Part shown: positions 46,291-56,269 of the stretch, piece by piece
Position numbering within the stretch: position 1 is the stretch's first letter
Layout: each line of letters opens with the position of its first letter
From: Rhineura floridana
Lineage: Eukaryota > Chordata > Lepidosauria > Squamata > Rhineuridae
NCBI RefSeq assembly: GCF_030035675.1
Contig: NC_084489.1
Span: forward strand, 51,307,898 to 51,371,897
DNA length: 64,000 bases
Direction of reading: 5' to 3'
Notes under the pieces: model-generated
Seen by the model: only the letters and a program-made list of their open reading frames with translations
What the model was told of the DNA's origin: nothing
Database searches by the model: none
Position numbers and translations under genes: made by a program

Positions 46291-46301
46291 ATCCAGTGTT
46301 A

Positions 46302-46470
46302 GGCTGCATACACATAATACATTAAAACCACATTTAAAGCATGTGGGTTCCCTGAAGAAACAGAGAGAACTATAGTTTAGGCCTCACAACACTACAGTTC
46401 TCAACACTCTTAACAAACTACAGCTCCCGAGGCCATGTGCTTTAAAGGTATAGTGTATGTTCACAGCCTT
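46302..46470. mobile_element. Family G copy, diverged
   Basis: GGCTGCATACACATAATAC at the left, CTTAACAAACTACAGCTCC and TGTGCTTTAAAGG at the right. Confidence 0.6.
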
Positions 46471-46577
46471 AGTCATATGCAGAATGTGTCCAACAAAAGC
46501 AATGGACTTAAGGAACTTATGTCCATTGATGCCAATGGGTCTGCTTTGAGTATGGCATACTTGGCTATTACTCAGTG

Positions 46578-46716
46578 TTAATGGGGAACCTGTGGCCTTC
46601 CAGATGTTGTTGGACTCTAACTCCCATCATCCCCCATCATTGTCCATGCTGGGTGGGGCCAATGGGTGTTGGAGTCCAACAAGATCTGGAGGGTCACAGG
46701 TTCCCCACCTGTTTTA
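46578..46716. mobile_element. Family A MITE
   Basis: GGGGAACCTGTGGCCTTCCAG and AGGGTCACAGGTTCCCCACC termini with ACTCCCATCATCCC in the left arm. Confidence 0.75.
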
Positions 46717-46819
46717 ACAGCCAGTACAGGAGTGGAAGTTGTTAACAAGTGACTGAAATCCTATGCTGAAGTCAATGGGACTTACTTTTGGATAAGCATG
46801 CATAGGATTACACTGTCAA

Positions 46820-47535
46820 TATACAATCTATGTACGATACACAAGGTACAGAAGCTTTGTTTGCATCTGGCCACCCTATGACTGAGGTAAAACAGCTGGA
46901 TTGAGGAAATTTACCAATCTGTTGGGGATGGAGGGCTGCACAATGAGTGTGGCAGCAAGCTTAGCCATTCAGATGCTGCCTTTGGGGTTGTGGGGCCAAT
47001 GGGTATGCCTTAATGGAGAAGAGGTAAAGTGGTATCTGAATGGCTGAGCTCACTTTCACTCTCATTGCAACTGTGGGGAAGTTTTAAAACTTTGGGGAAG
47101 TTTTATAAAGTTAAACTGAAATGGCTATAGCCTCAGCTACTGGCCGCAGTGCATATTGTAGCTTGTGATCATGGGTTTTAGTATTATTATTATTTAAAGG
47201 AGTCATTTTAAGGGGAAAATAAATTGCATTCTGTCTGATATCAGCCCAAAAGTTTGTATGAAAGCAAAATAAACTGCAGAGAAATTCTAATAGGCATTAT
47301 TAAGCCTGGCAAACTCAAATAAGTTACTCAGAAGCCACACCATCACATGTGCAAGATCATTTGTCAAATCAACCCCCCCACACACACACACATACTTTAG
47401 CAAATTAAAAAAATGTAGGAAAGATATGAAGGACTGCAAGGAAAGAGTTCTCATACTTATGATGCTGTATTTCATATTTATATTTGCTTATACTTTGAAG
47501 AATCAATAGCCCTATTCAGGTGTTCCAAATCCCTT
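46820..47535. other. Unassigned sequence
   Basis: No repeat or gene recognised apart from a short (CA)n near 47380. Confidence 0.45.
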
Positions 47536-47538
47536 ACA

Positions 47539-47830
47539 CAAGGGTAGGGAATCATTTGCAGCCTGAGGGCCATCTTCCCTTCTGGGCAACCTTTCAGGGG
47601 CCACATGCCAATGATAGGTGAAGCCAGAGACAAAAGTGGGCAGAGCAATGAATGTGAATTTAACCTTTGTACAACAGGCCAGTTTTGCACACCCCTCTCT
47701 AACCTCCATCATCCAGGCAAGGAAGGAAGGAGCACTGTCATAAGTGAAAGATGCATTCCAGCCAGGCAAAACAGCTCAAGTGTAAAGCAAGGCCCAGTGA
47801 GGGGTGCAGCTGGGGGAGAGTGGAGATGAG
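47539..47830. mobile_element. Family B element
   Basis: AGGGTAGGGAATCATTTGCAG start, then GGGCCACATGCCAATGATAG and AGCCAGGCAAAACAGCTC. Confidence 0.65.
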
Positions 47831-48025
47831 CACACTAGCTCTCTCCCTTGTGTCCCCATTGTCCTCCACGAGTTGGAGGACAGCTTCTGATGCAGGGAGC
47901 TTGGTCTACTCATATAGGTTCCCAGGCAATACAGAACCCTGGAAAATCAAGGTTCTAAATTGCCCAGAAAGCCTACAAAAGTACAGGAGACTCTGTACCA
48001 CAGACGCTGGTCCTTCAAGTCATGG

Positions 48026-48321
48026 AGGCCCCATCTGCACTATACATTTCAAGCAGCATTATTTCACTTTAAGCAGTCATGGCTTCCCCCAAAGAATCCT
48101 AAGAACTGCTGTTTGCTAAGGGTGCAGAGAGCTGTTAAGAGACCTCTATTCCCTTCACAGAGCAAAATTCCCAGAGTAGTTTAACAGTCAATCCATCTTC
48201 CAACTCTGGGGACTGTAGCTCTGTGAGGGGAATGGGGTTCTCCAAACAACTGTCAGCACCCACAGTTCCCAGGATTCTTTGGGGGAAGCCATGACAGTTT
48301 AAAGTGGTATAATGCTGCTGT
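48026..48321. mobile_element. Family G copy, long form
   Basis: CATGGCTTCCCCCAAAGAATC and AGGATTCTTTGGGGGAAGCC are exact inverted arms; inner CTCTATTCCCTTCACAGAGC pairs with AGCTCTGTGAGGGGAATGGG. It lies 17 bp from the long palindrome at 48.34 kb. Confidence 0.75.
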
Positions 48322-48337
48322 CAATGGGACTTAGGAG

Positions 48338-48672
48338 TAGGGTTGCCAGATTCAGGGCCTGAGACTGATCCTGTATCTTTAGGAGAAGAGAAAGTCAGCC
48401 AAGTGCAGGTGTTCTTGCAACACTGTAATGGGAAAAACCACGTGGAATTCTCCCTTCCCCCTGCACACCTTTTAAAGATACAGAAGACCTCTTGGTTGCC
48501 AGGCCCGGCCCCCAAGAGGTATTCTGTATCTTTAAAAGTTGTGCAGGGGGAAGGGAGAATTCCACCTTGTGGTTTTTCCCATTACAGGGTTGCAAGAACA
48601 CCTGCACTTGGCTGACTTTCTCTTCTCCTAAAGACACAGGATCAGTCTCAGGCCCTGAACCTGGCAACCCTA
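48338..48672. mobile_element. Long near-perfect palindrome (family K)
   Basis: Arms of about 156 and 159 bp (48340-48495, 48512-48670) are nearly exact complements around a 16-base loop. The ends TAGGGTTGCCAG / CTGGCAACCCTA would place a TA dinucleotide at each edge, as for Tc1/mariner-type insertions. There is no transposase. A transcript from either strand would fold into one long hairpin. Confidence 0.85.
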
Positions 48673-48873
48673 GACTGCAGTGATGTAAACAAGGGGATAT
48701 GATGTGCTAGAGGTGGCAGGGCTTGCCAGTATGCCCCGCTTTCCCTCACATGAGGAAAAAGTACACCTAAATGTTGCTACTGTTTTATTTGTATTACATA
48801 TTACATGTTCTGTTCCAAGGTAAACAAGAATTGATTATTTCTACACATACAGCAAACTCCAATATCCAAATAT

Positions 48874-48962
48874 AGGCTGCAATCCTCTACACACTTACCT
48901 AGGAGCAAGTTCCATTGGACTCAATGGACTGACATCCAAGCAGACATGTCTAGAATTGTACT
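48874..48962. repeat. Family D copy
   Basis: AGGCTGCAATCCTCTACACAC, then GTTCCATTGGACTCAATGG. Confidence 0.6.
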
Positions 48963-49029
48963 GTTACTCTTTTAGCAAAACAGCTCAGCTTTCCAGAGCC
49001 CCCCATGGAGCCTTATGTTATTGTAACAG

Positions 49030-49615
49030 TGTGTAAACACCATTTAGAAATGAGGTTGGGAAAATCAAAAGGGTGTTGCAACAGAGACTGAGAAGGAGGC
49101 AATCTGGCAGAGGATTTCATTAAAAATGTCAACATTTGGCAGGATCATGACACATTTCCTGAGTTTTCATTTGGGCTTAAGTGTGCAGTGATATCTGAAA
49201 CAAGCAAAGAATATATGGAGGGAGACTGTTAAAGGCAACAGCTACTGAGATCCAGAAAAGAGTTTCTATCTATGGATACAGATTTCCAAGAGCTGCTTGC
49301 AGTTAGGTTTGACTGGACTGGGCAGGAGAGATGTCTGTAGTAAGATTTATAAAGTGATTCCATAGATCTTGACATTTGTTCCACACTAATGATGCTGAGA
49401 TATTGCTTTTCTGTAATAAACTGGAAGTGGAATTAAGAGGTTCTACATAGCAATTAATGCAGCACTATGTTCTCCAGCAATGCCTTTCCCATGGAAAAAC
49501 TCCTCCTGTAATGATTATTTACAAGTAAGACTCATTTAGCAAAGGTCCTTTCCACGATTAATTGAAAGTTTCCTGTTTGCTGGTCCTGCCTATTGTTTTC
49601 TGTTCCTGTTAAGGG
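49030..49615. other. Unique island, strongest candidate conserved noncoding block
   Basis: Nearly 600 bp without any repeat text, bounded on both sides by family D hairpins. It contains AGCAATTAATGCAGCAC, CACGATTAATTGAAAG and CTAATGATGCTGAG, homeodomain and HMG-like sites. There is no coding frame. An enhancer role is inferred from position and composition. Confidence 0.45.
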
Positions 49616-49626
49616 GCAGGAGATGG

Positions 49627-49718
49627 AGGCTGCAATCCAATACATGTCTGCTCAGAAGTAAGCTCCATTTGGTCCAATGGGACTTACTCCCAGTTAAGTA
49701 TCAGTTGGACTGCAGCCT
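49627..49718. repeat. Family D copy with readable termini
   Basis: AGGCTGCAATCCAA and TTGGACTGCAGCCT close a 92-bp foldback. Confidence 0.7.
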
Positions 49719-49734
49719 TAGTGATGAATAGCCC

Positions 49735-50825
49735 ATACTTGCCTTTGAATAGCCTCACTTTTTACCTGTGTCCATTTCTATTCTTCTTCTGGAGGAAAGC
49801 TTTTGTTTCTTATTTCCTGACCTTCAAAAAATCATTTTCATTTTTTTTGTAGGGAAATAGTGCTATCTTGCTGTAAAAAAGAAAAAATGAGAGGTTGCTA
49901 GCAATTAAAGCCTCTCTCCACTGAATCTATGATCAACAGGAAGAAATAAAATGGCCAGGACCAGCAAACTGTAAGCTTTCAACTAAAGATGCAGGAGACC
50001 TCAATAGCACTTTGCTTATCCACTCTGGGCAGGCTAGTGTTGCAATTACATTATATTGCCCCCCAAAAGAGAAAGAAATCACAATCAGGCTTGGAAAGAC
50101 CCAAGGGGACAACACAGAGTTCATTGACTGTGGGAGATGTTTAATGTGGACCAGGTGGCAGACCAGAATTTATCCCTGAACCTGATACTATCCTAAAGAA
50201 GAGGTGAGTAGATTATAGGCTTGTGGGATCTCCTTTGGTTTTTTTGCTAGAACCCCAAGATACACCAACTGGTGTAAAGTATACACTTAGAATTAAAGAA
50301 TTCTGAGTCCAGAAATTTGTTGTGAGTACAAAAATGGAATAGAGCTCACAGTTCTCTTACACAAAAATGCACTCCTATTTTGTTGCTGTAATTATTAAAA
50401 CTACCAGGAGTCAGAAATCCTTGTGGTTCTACTGCAAATCACCCAGAGGTCAGCCAGTAGATCCTGATCTACCTTCTGCCCATCCCTGTCGTAATAGCCA
50501 CAGTCTCTCAGATTAGAGCATGATGGGATACCAAATCAGAGAAGATGTGACTTCCAGAAATGCCAGTCCTTTGCAAATTGAACATCGCTTAGCAAGTCCC
50601 CCTAAGGATAATTTGCCTTTTATTGTTTGATGGCTTGTTTGTTTGTTTCATCAACAGAACCTATTTTGTCTAGATAGCTCAAGCTATCATCTGGAGCTGT
50701 TTACTCTATGATCAGCATCTCCTTCCTTTCATTCATGGCACTCTGTGGTTTGGTTTGCACAGGCAGTTCCCTTCGCTGGCTACCTAACTTCTCCTGTATT
50801 TATCACAAACTCCTTCTTCTTACCT
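49735..50825. other. Unassigned unique sequence
   Basis: AT-rich, with no repeat family that I can name and no gene. Confidence 0.45.
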
Positions 50826-50828
50826 TTA

Positions 50829-50957
50829 AGCAGAGGTTGGCAACCTCCAGTCCTCCAAATGTTGCTGGACTACAGTTCTCATCATCCCTGACCCTTGGCC
50901 ATGCTACCTGCAGCTGACAGAGTCCAGTAACATTGGGGAGTTCCTCATCCCTGCTTT
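50829..50957. mobile_element. Family A MITE
   Basis: AGAGGTTGGCAACCTCCAG start, TGCTGGACTACAGTTCTC arm, TCCCTGACCCTTGGCCATG centre. Confidence 0.7.
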
Positions 50958-51403
50958 AACATTCTCCACAAACTTGCCTCACCTGATCTCTTGGGCAGTG
51001 TTAGTTTACGATGCTCCTGACCATCCACGCCTCCAGCTTGATCACCCAGTAGTCTCCTGCTCCCTTTAACAGCTCTACCCACTCTCCCTGGCTGCCACTG
51101 ACACATAGAAATGTCTCTCTCTGAACATGCAAGCAGTGCTACCTCTCTCCCCTTCAAATCCAGTTTCAAAACCCAACTTTTTCACATGGTCTTTGGTTAT
51201 GTGCTGTCTTCATTCCCAGTTGTGCTTTCAATAGGGGTTCCTCCAAATGACCCATTTATTAGGCATGCTCACGCAAATCTTACGTGGAGCTTAGACCATA
51301 TCCAGTCTTTACTGCTCACTCATTCCGACTTGTTTACGGGGAGGTTATACTACAATGAGCATTCATCCTGCATTCACCATGATTTGCTTGTGGGTGTTTA
51401 TAT

Positions 51404-51915
51404 TGTTATGTAAATTTGTATAAATGAGCAGAGATCATAGGTCTGACATGCGCGTGTGCCAGTGTGTGTGTGCCAGTGTGCGTGTTTACCTAAGTGGCAG
51501 GCTTTTATCCTGCATTAGGATCACTGAGACTTAAGACTTAGTAAAATAAGAAAAGCTACTTTATTTATAGAAATACATAGTAGATAGGAAAGGCATACCT
51601 AGTTCTAACTAACTAAGTTAGAGGTGCAATGCCCAGATGTGGGTTTTGCCCTCATGGCTCAGGAGAGAGAGCAAAGACAAAGATGTCTCCTTTCTCTCAG
51701 ACAGTCGCAGAAGAGAAGAATAAGGAAAGGGTGGAAGGAGGAGGGGCAGATAAGCTTCCCTGAGCATATCAGTTTACAAGGAAGGAAGTTAGTCAGAGCA
51801 CAGCACAGGTAAAGGTAGGTAAGCCTAGCCAGCTGGAGGACCGTAACTCTATCTTCCTTCTGGAACCCAAACAAAAAGAACCCAAACAGGAGTTGCTCTT
51901 GCTCCACTTCCAACA
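51404..51915. mobile_element. Candidate solo LTR (endogenous retrovirus-type fossil)
   Basis: A 512-bp block absent from all other family F copies begins TG and ends CA (TGTTATG ... CCAACA) and is flanked by the direct repeat TATAT (51399-51403 and 51916-51920). Those ends and a 5-bp duplication suit a solo LTR. No internal viral genes accompany it. The flank is AT-rich, so the duplication could be chance. It is younger than its host repeat; the family is not identified. Confidence 0.45.
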
Positions 51916-52037
51916 TATATATCTTCCCATCATTCATTCAGTCAGTCATTCCACACATTTCAGTGCATTTCCCCATCACTTTCCTGACCACAAAAGTCTG
52001 CTCCTTTTTTTAAAAAAAGTGGATCTGTTATGCTAGG

Positions 52038-52156
52038 GACTTTGGCCTTCCTGATGTTGCTGAACTACAACCTCCATCAGCCCCAGCGAGCATGGGCAAT
52101 AGCTAGGGAGGATGAGAGCTGTAGTTCTGCAACCAAAGGTTTCCCACACTTGCACT
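52038..52156. mobile_element. Family A MITE inserted in a dispersed repeat
   Basis: TGCTGAACTACAACCTCC and GAGAGCTGTAGTTCTGCAAC arms. It splits the family F repeat between ATGCTAGGG and CACTAGGGTGACAGAG, an imperfect 8-bp target duplication. Confidence 0.75.
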
Positions 52157-52624
52157 AGGGTGACAGAGTGCTTTAATCCACTCTATTTGCATTTACCTAA
52201 ATTTCCCAATATGCCCTTGAATCCCACCTGCAAAACACATTCACATATTTTCTTCCCTCCCTTGCCTCATCTCTGCCTTCCTCCTCCCTATTTCTCTCTC
52301 CCCCCCCCTTGTCTAGTTTAGACAGTATGCTCCTTGGGGACAGGGAACTGTCTACTGTTGCCCAGTATGTAACTCAACAAAGTGCCATGTACAGATGGCA
52401 ATGCATCCTCATCATTGCCTTTATTTCTGATGTTCAGGGTGTGAGTGCCATTTCTGAGGTCACCAAAACACCACCACTCAAACACCACAGAGGTAGGTAT
52501 CAGCAGCCTTGAGTAACCCCCCAAGGTTTGCAAAAGTAATATATATATGAGGGGAGGAGAAACCAAAAACAGCCTAATGAGGCCTCAACATGCTGTTTGG
52601 GGGTGGTGACAGAGGGGGAACGAA

Positions 52625-52857
52625 ACAGAGTGGCTGGAATCTCCAGCAGGAGCACTCCGCACTGCAACATTCCAAATTATGGAATGATCTCCTTGACTAG
52701 GTGCGCCTGGCACCAACACTGTTATCTTTTCAGCGCCAGGTCAAGACTTTCCTCTTCTCCCAGGCATTTTAGCATGTGTTTTTAAATTGTTTTTTTAAAA
52801 AAAATTAAATTGTGTTTTTAAATTGTTTTTCTGTTTTTAAATTTGTATATTTGTTTT
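52625..52857 (+). mobile_element. Older L2-type element, 5' half of a split copy
   Basis: Its decayed text reads like the C-terminus of an L2-type ORF (a Trp-Asn-Asp-Leu-like stretch, then TCAAGACTTTCCTCTTCTCC) followed by a T-rich 3' UTR. It stops where the younger L2 begins and its terminal tail resumes at about 55661. Confidence 0.65.
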
Positions 52858-55461
52858 GCTAGACCTCCCCTTCGTGGGACTAGCTTCGTTGATTGTATGT
52901 ACTGGAGGTTGGGCTCTAAGGGCAGTTTAGGGATCCTGCTCGTGTACCGCCCGCCCCACTGCACGGCAGACTCCCTGGCCGAGGTGCTCGAGGTGATCTC
53001 GGACGTGCGAATGTTGTCCCCAGAGCTGTTAGTTCTGGGTGACTTTAACATACACGCTGAGACCACTCTCATGGGAGCTCCTCGGGATTTCCTGGAAACC
53101 ATGACTTCCTGGGAACTGTGCCTTAGTAATACTGAGCCCACCCATGTAGCCGGTCATACTCTTGACCTTGTATTTGTCCCGGGGGGGGAGGGTAGTGTGC
53201 TGAAGTTGGGGGCTAATTCTTTTACCCCTGTGTCATGGTCAGACCATTATCTGGTAAAGATGGATCTCTCGATGCTGCATGCCCTCTGCAGTGGTAAAGG
53301 TCCTATTAGAATGGTCCGCCCCAGGCGCATGATGGATCCAGATGGTTTCCTGACAGCGCTTGGGGAATTGGAACCTGCTGAAGGTTGCTCGGTCGAAGCC
53401 CTGGTGATGGAGTGGAATAAGAGGATCGCCGGGGCCTTGGACCGAGTGGCTCCGAAACGTCCTCTCCCCCTGAACAGAACTCAAGTAGCACCATGGTACA
53501 CACCACGGTTGCGTACATTGAGACAGGAGGTGAGACGACTAGAGCGGCGGTGGCGGAAGTCGCGCTCCGAAGATGCCCAAACACAGGTCAGAGCAGCAAT
53601 AGCTGCCTACCAGGTGGCGGTAAGGGCAGCAAAGAGGAAATTCTTTGCTGCCTCTATTGCGTCAGCAGAGTGCTGTCCAAGGAGGTTGTTCCAAGTGGTC
53701 CGAAGCCTGGTCGGTCCAGTTGCTCAGGAACCCTTGGAACAGTCTAAGGCCTCCTGTGACAAATTGGCAAAGCACTTTGCTGATAAAATCGAGCATCTGA
53801 GGAGCTCGATTCCGTACGCCGTGGATACAGTGAGTGAACTAGAGTTGACCAGTTGCAAACCGGTCAAATGGGAGCGATTTCGGCCTCTTTCTTCTGAGGA
53901 TGTGGACAAGGTGCTCTCATCTGTAAAGCCTACCACTTGTCTAAATGACCCTTGCCCATCATGGCTCCTTATGAGCTGTAAAGAGAAATTGGGTGAGGGG
54001 ATCAAGGCAATGGTTAATGCATCCTTGCAAGAGGGTGTTATGCCACTAGCCCTCAAGGAGGCTATTATTAAACCCATCTTAAAGAAGTCCTCCTTGGATC
54101 CCCAGATCTTAAACAACTTCCGCCCAATTTCAAACTTACCATTCTTGGGCAAGGTCATTGAGAGAGTGGTGGCAAATCAGTTGCAGACACACTTGGATGA
54201 AACGGATTATCTTGATCCATACCAATCGGGTTTCATGACTGGACATGGAACTGAAACAGCCTTGGTCGCTCTGGTTGATGATATGAGGAGGGCATTGGAT
54301 AGGGGAGAATTCACCTTCCTTGTCCTCCTCGATCTCTCAGCGGCTTTTGATACCGTAGACCACAGTATCCTTTTAGATCGCCTGGAGAGTTTGGGATTGG
54401 GAGGCATGGTTTTACAGTGGTTCCACTCCTTTCTCTCTGACAGGCACCAACAGGTAGCATTGGGTGAGGAGGTTTCAGACCCTTGGCCTCTCAATTGTGG
54501 TGTGCCACAGGGCTCTATCCTCTCTCCCATGCTATTTAACATCTATGTAAAGCCGTTGGGAGAGATCATCAGATTTGGGCTGCAGTGTCACCAATATGCG
54601 GATGACACTCAGCTCTATCTCTCATTTAAATCTTCACCGGAGAGGGCTGTGGAGACCATGTCCAAATGCCTGGAATCCGTGAGTGGATGGATGGGCAGGA
54701 ACAGGTTGAAGTTGAACCCTGATAAGACCAAGGTACTACTTGTGGGAGACAAGGGAGGGTTAGGAGATGTTGACCTGGTGTTTGATGGGGTGAAGTTGCC
54801 CCTACAGGACCAGGTCCGCAGCCTCGGGGTTGTTCTTGATTCCAGGCTGTCCATGGAGGCTCAGATTTCGGCTGTGAGCCGGACAGCTTGGTATCAATTA
54901 CATCTTATACGTAAGCTGCAACCCTACCTCCCTGTTCAACAGCTCTCACTCGTGGTACATGCCCTGGTCACCTCTCGATTAGACTACTGTAATGCGCTTT
55001 ACGTGGGGTTGCCCTTGAAAACGACCCGGAAATTACAACTTATACAGAATGCAGCGGCGCGCATACTTACCAACAGCCGCCGCCGGGACCACATCACGCC
55101 AGTATTACTTGATCTACACTGGCTGCCGGTTGTCTTCCGGGCCCGATTCAAGGTGTTGGTATTAACCTTTAAAACCCGAAACAGTTTCAGCCCTGCTTAC
55201 CTGAAAGAGCGCCTCCACCGCCACCAACTATGCCGCCCAACTAGATCAGCCACACAAGGCTTCCTCTCAATCCCGCCAACCAAAACAGTTAGGTTGGTGG
55301 GTACTAGGGAGAGAGCCTTTTCTGTGGTGGCCCCCACTCTCTGGAACTCCCTCCCATGTGATCTCCGACATGCCCCTTCCCTAGATGTATTCCGCAAGGC
55401 CCTGAAGACGTGGCTATTCCAACAGGCCTATGAGGTCCTTGGGACGGGTAAATCTACATGA
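52843..55461 (+). CDS. L2 ORF2 fragment: endonuclease (partial) and reverse transcriptase
   Basis: An 872-residue open frame; the first few residues derive from the flanking older repeat. The APE-type endonuclease is missing its N-terminus but keeps LGDFNIHAE (residue ~65) and WSDHYLV (~132), the latter with the catalytic Ser-Asp-His motif. The reverse transcriptase follows with NNFRPISNLPFLGKVIE, motif A LLDLSAAFDTVDHS (~495), motif B CGVPQGSILSPMLFNIY, the catalytic YADDTQLYLS (~585), and KLNPDKTKVLLVG. The C-terminal part (RKLQLIQNAAARILT, ... LWNSLPCDLR) is typical of L2 and CR1 groups, and SAAFDTVDHSILL favours L2. No stop interrupts the frame. It cannot start retrotransposition alone because its endonuclease N-terminus is lost. 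Confidence 0.9.
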   Translation: MYICFARPPLRGTSFVDCMYWRLGSKGSLGILLVYRPPHCTADSLAEVLEVISDVRMLSPELLVLGDFNIHAETTLMGAPRDFLETMTSWELCLSNTEPTHVAGHTLDLVFVPGGEGSVLKLGANSFTPVSWSDHYLVKMDLSMLHALCSGKGPIRMVRPRRMMDPDGFLTALGELEPAEGCSVEALVMEWNKRIAGALDRVAPKRPLPLNRTQVAPWYTPRLRTLRQEVRRLERRWRKSRSEDAQTQVRAAIAAYQVAVRAAKRKFFAASIASAECCPRRLFQVVRSLVGPVAQEPLEQSKASCDKLAKHFADKIEHLRSSIPYAVDTVSELELTSCKPVKWERFRPLSSEDVDKVLSSVKPTTCLNDPCPSWLLMSCKEKLGEGIKAMVNASLQEGVMPLALKEAIIKPILKKSSLDPQILNNFRPISNLPFLGKVIERVVANQLQTHLDETDYLDPYQSGFMTGHGTETALVALVDDMRRALDRGEFTFLVLLDLSAAFDTVDHSILLDRLESLGLGGMVLQWFHSFLSDRHQQVALGEEVSDPWPLNCGVPQGSILSPMLFNIYVKPLGEIIRFGLQCHQYADDTQLYLSFKSSPERAVETMSKCLESVSGWMGRNRLKLNPDKTKVLLVGDKGGLGDVDLVFDGVKLPLQDQVRSLGVVLDSRLSMEAQISAVSRTAWYQLHLIRKLQPYLPVQQLSLVVHALVTSRLDYCNALYVGLPLKTTRKLQLIQNAAARILTNSRRRDHITPVLLDLHWLPVVFRARFKVLVLTFKTRNSFSPAYLKERLHRHQLCRPTRSATQGFLSIPPTKTVRLVGTRERAFSVVAPTLWNSLPCDLRHAPSLDVFRKALKTWLFQQAYEVLGTGKST

Positions 55462-55660
55462 TTTTGTCATCTGTCGTATGCTGCTAATATAACTGTTTTT
55501 ATATGTATCGATGACTGTCCAATATTTTATTTATTGTTATTATGTGATTGCTTTTGAAATTGTTGTATTTTATCTCATTTTAATGTATGTCGCCTAGAGT
55601 GGCTAATTGCCAGATAGGCGACAAACAAATTAAATATTATTATATTATTATTATTATTTA
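52858..55660 (+). mobile_element. L2-clade LINE, 5'-truncated, with long intact ORF
   Basis: The element begins abruptly inside the endonuclease domain, runs through reverse transcriptase and a short 3' UTR, and ends in a (TTA)n tail. The 3' UTR has a perfect 8-bp-arm hairpin (GTCGCCTA ... TAGGCGAC, 55589-55622), of the kind seen at L2 3' ends. It sits inside an older L2-type element whose two halves flank it. The intact frame with a truncated 5' end indicates a recent insertion that was dead on arrival. Confidence 0.9.
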
Positions 55661-55738
55661 ATGTTTTTAATTGCTGTAAACCGCCCAGAGAGCTTCGGCT
55701 ATGGGACGGTATATAAATGTAATAAATAAATAAATATT
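55661..55738 (+). mobile_element. Older L2-type element, 3' tail of the split copy
   Basis: It continues TTTTTAATTGCTGTAAACCGCCCAGAG ... CGGTATATAAATGTAATAAATAAA, the standard 3' end of squamate L2-type elements. It is separated from its 5' half by the 2.8-kb younger LINE. Confidence 0.7.
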
Positions 55739-55739
55739 T

Positions 55740-56265
55740 TATTGCATGCCCCATTTGTTGTTCCTGGGAGTGCTGCGTCCGTTGGAGGGGGGCATAAATG
55801 GAGGTGGCCTTTTCTGAGCTTTCCTATGGCTTTGTTTGTCCGTGTAATTGCATGAGATTCGATTACCTTACCAGGCCGTCAATGGGTGCACCTGCCACTG
55901 GATAAAGACGGCAACACTTAGCATGCAAAGAAAGGATCTAAGAGTCTTCAACAATCCTCTCTTGTGCCTTGACTCCAGACTTCCGGCTCCTTCTGCGGGG
56001 GCCTGCATATAGGCAACACGCCTCTGGGCCACAAGATGGCACTCTTAGTAAAGACTTCAGCCGCTCTTTAACTGCCTTTTGTGATGCTGAAAATAAGTTA
56101 CTAAAGAAAAAAAAGACGGGGGGGGGCAAAGAGGGAGAATGACTCCCATTCTTCCTACGTGTCATGCCGCTGGGATTGCACCGAGGTTCCTTCCTGCCCC
56201 GTTTAGGATTCTTATTTGTAGCAAAAGAGAGGCTGCTCCAATAACGCAAATTACAAACTCAGCAG
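55740..56265. other. Unassigned sequence between L2 and CpG block
   Basis: No family recognised. A - strand frame of 103 codons at 55938-56249 overlaps it but shows no domain. Confidence 0.4.
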
Positions 56266-56269
56266 AACA

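Larger units (their letters stand above)
51243..52235 (+). repeat. Family F copy, split by two later insertions
   Basis: The copy starts CCTCCAAATGACCCATTTATT, breaks at 51404, resumes at about 51916, breaks again at about 52038, and resumes at CACTAGGGTGACAGAGTG. The insertions are a candidate solo LTR and a family A MITE. Confidence 0.65.

Noticed and set aside
48343-48667. Two similar 90-codon frames on opposite strands
   Set aside because: They arise from the palindrome itself and are not a conserved overlapping gene pair.
51404-51915. Whole endogenous retrovirus
   Set aside because: No internal coding region or second LTR is visible; only a solo LTR is proposed, with moderate confidence.
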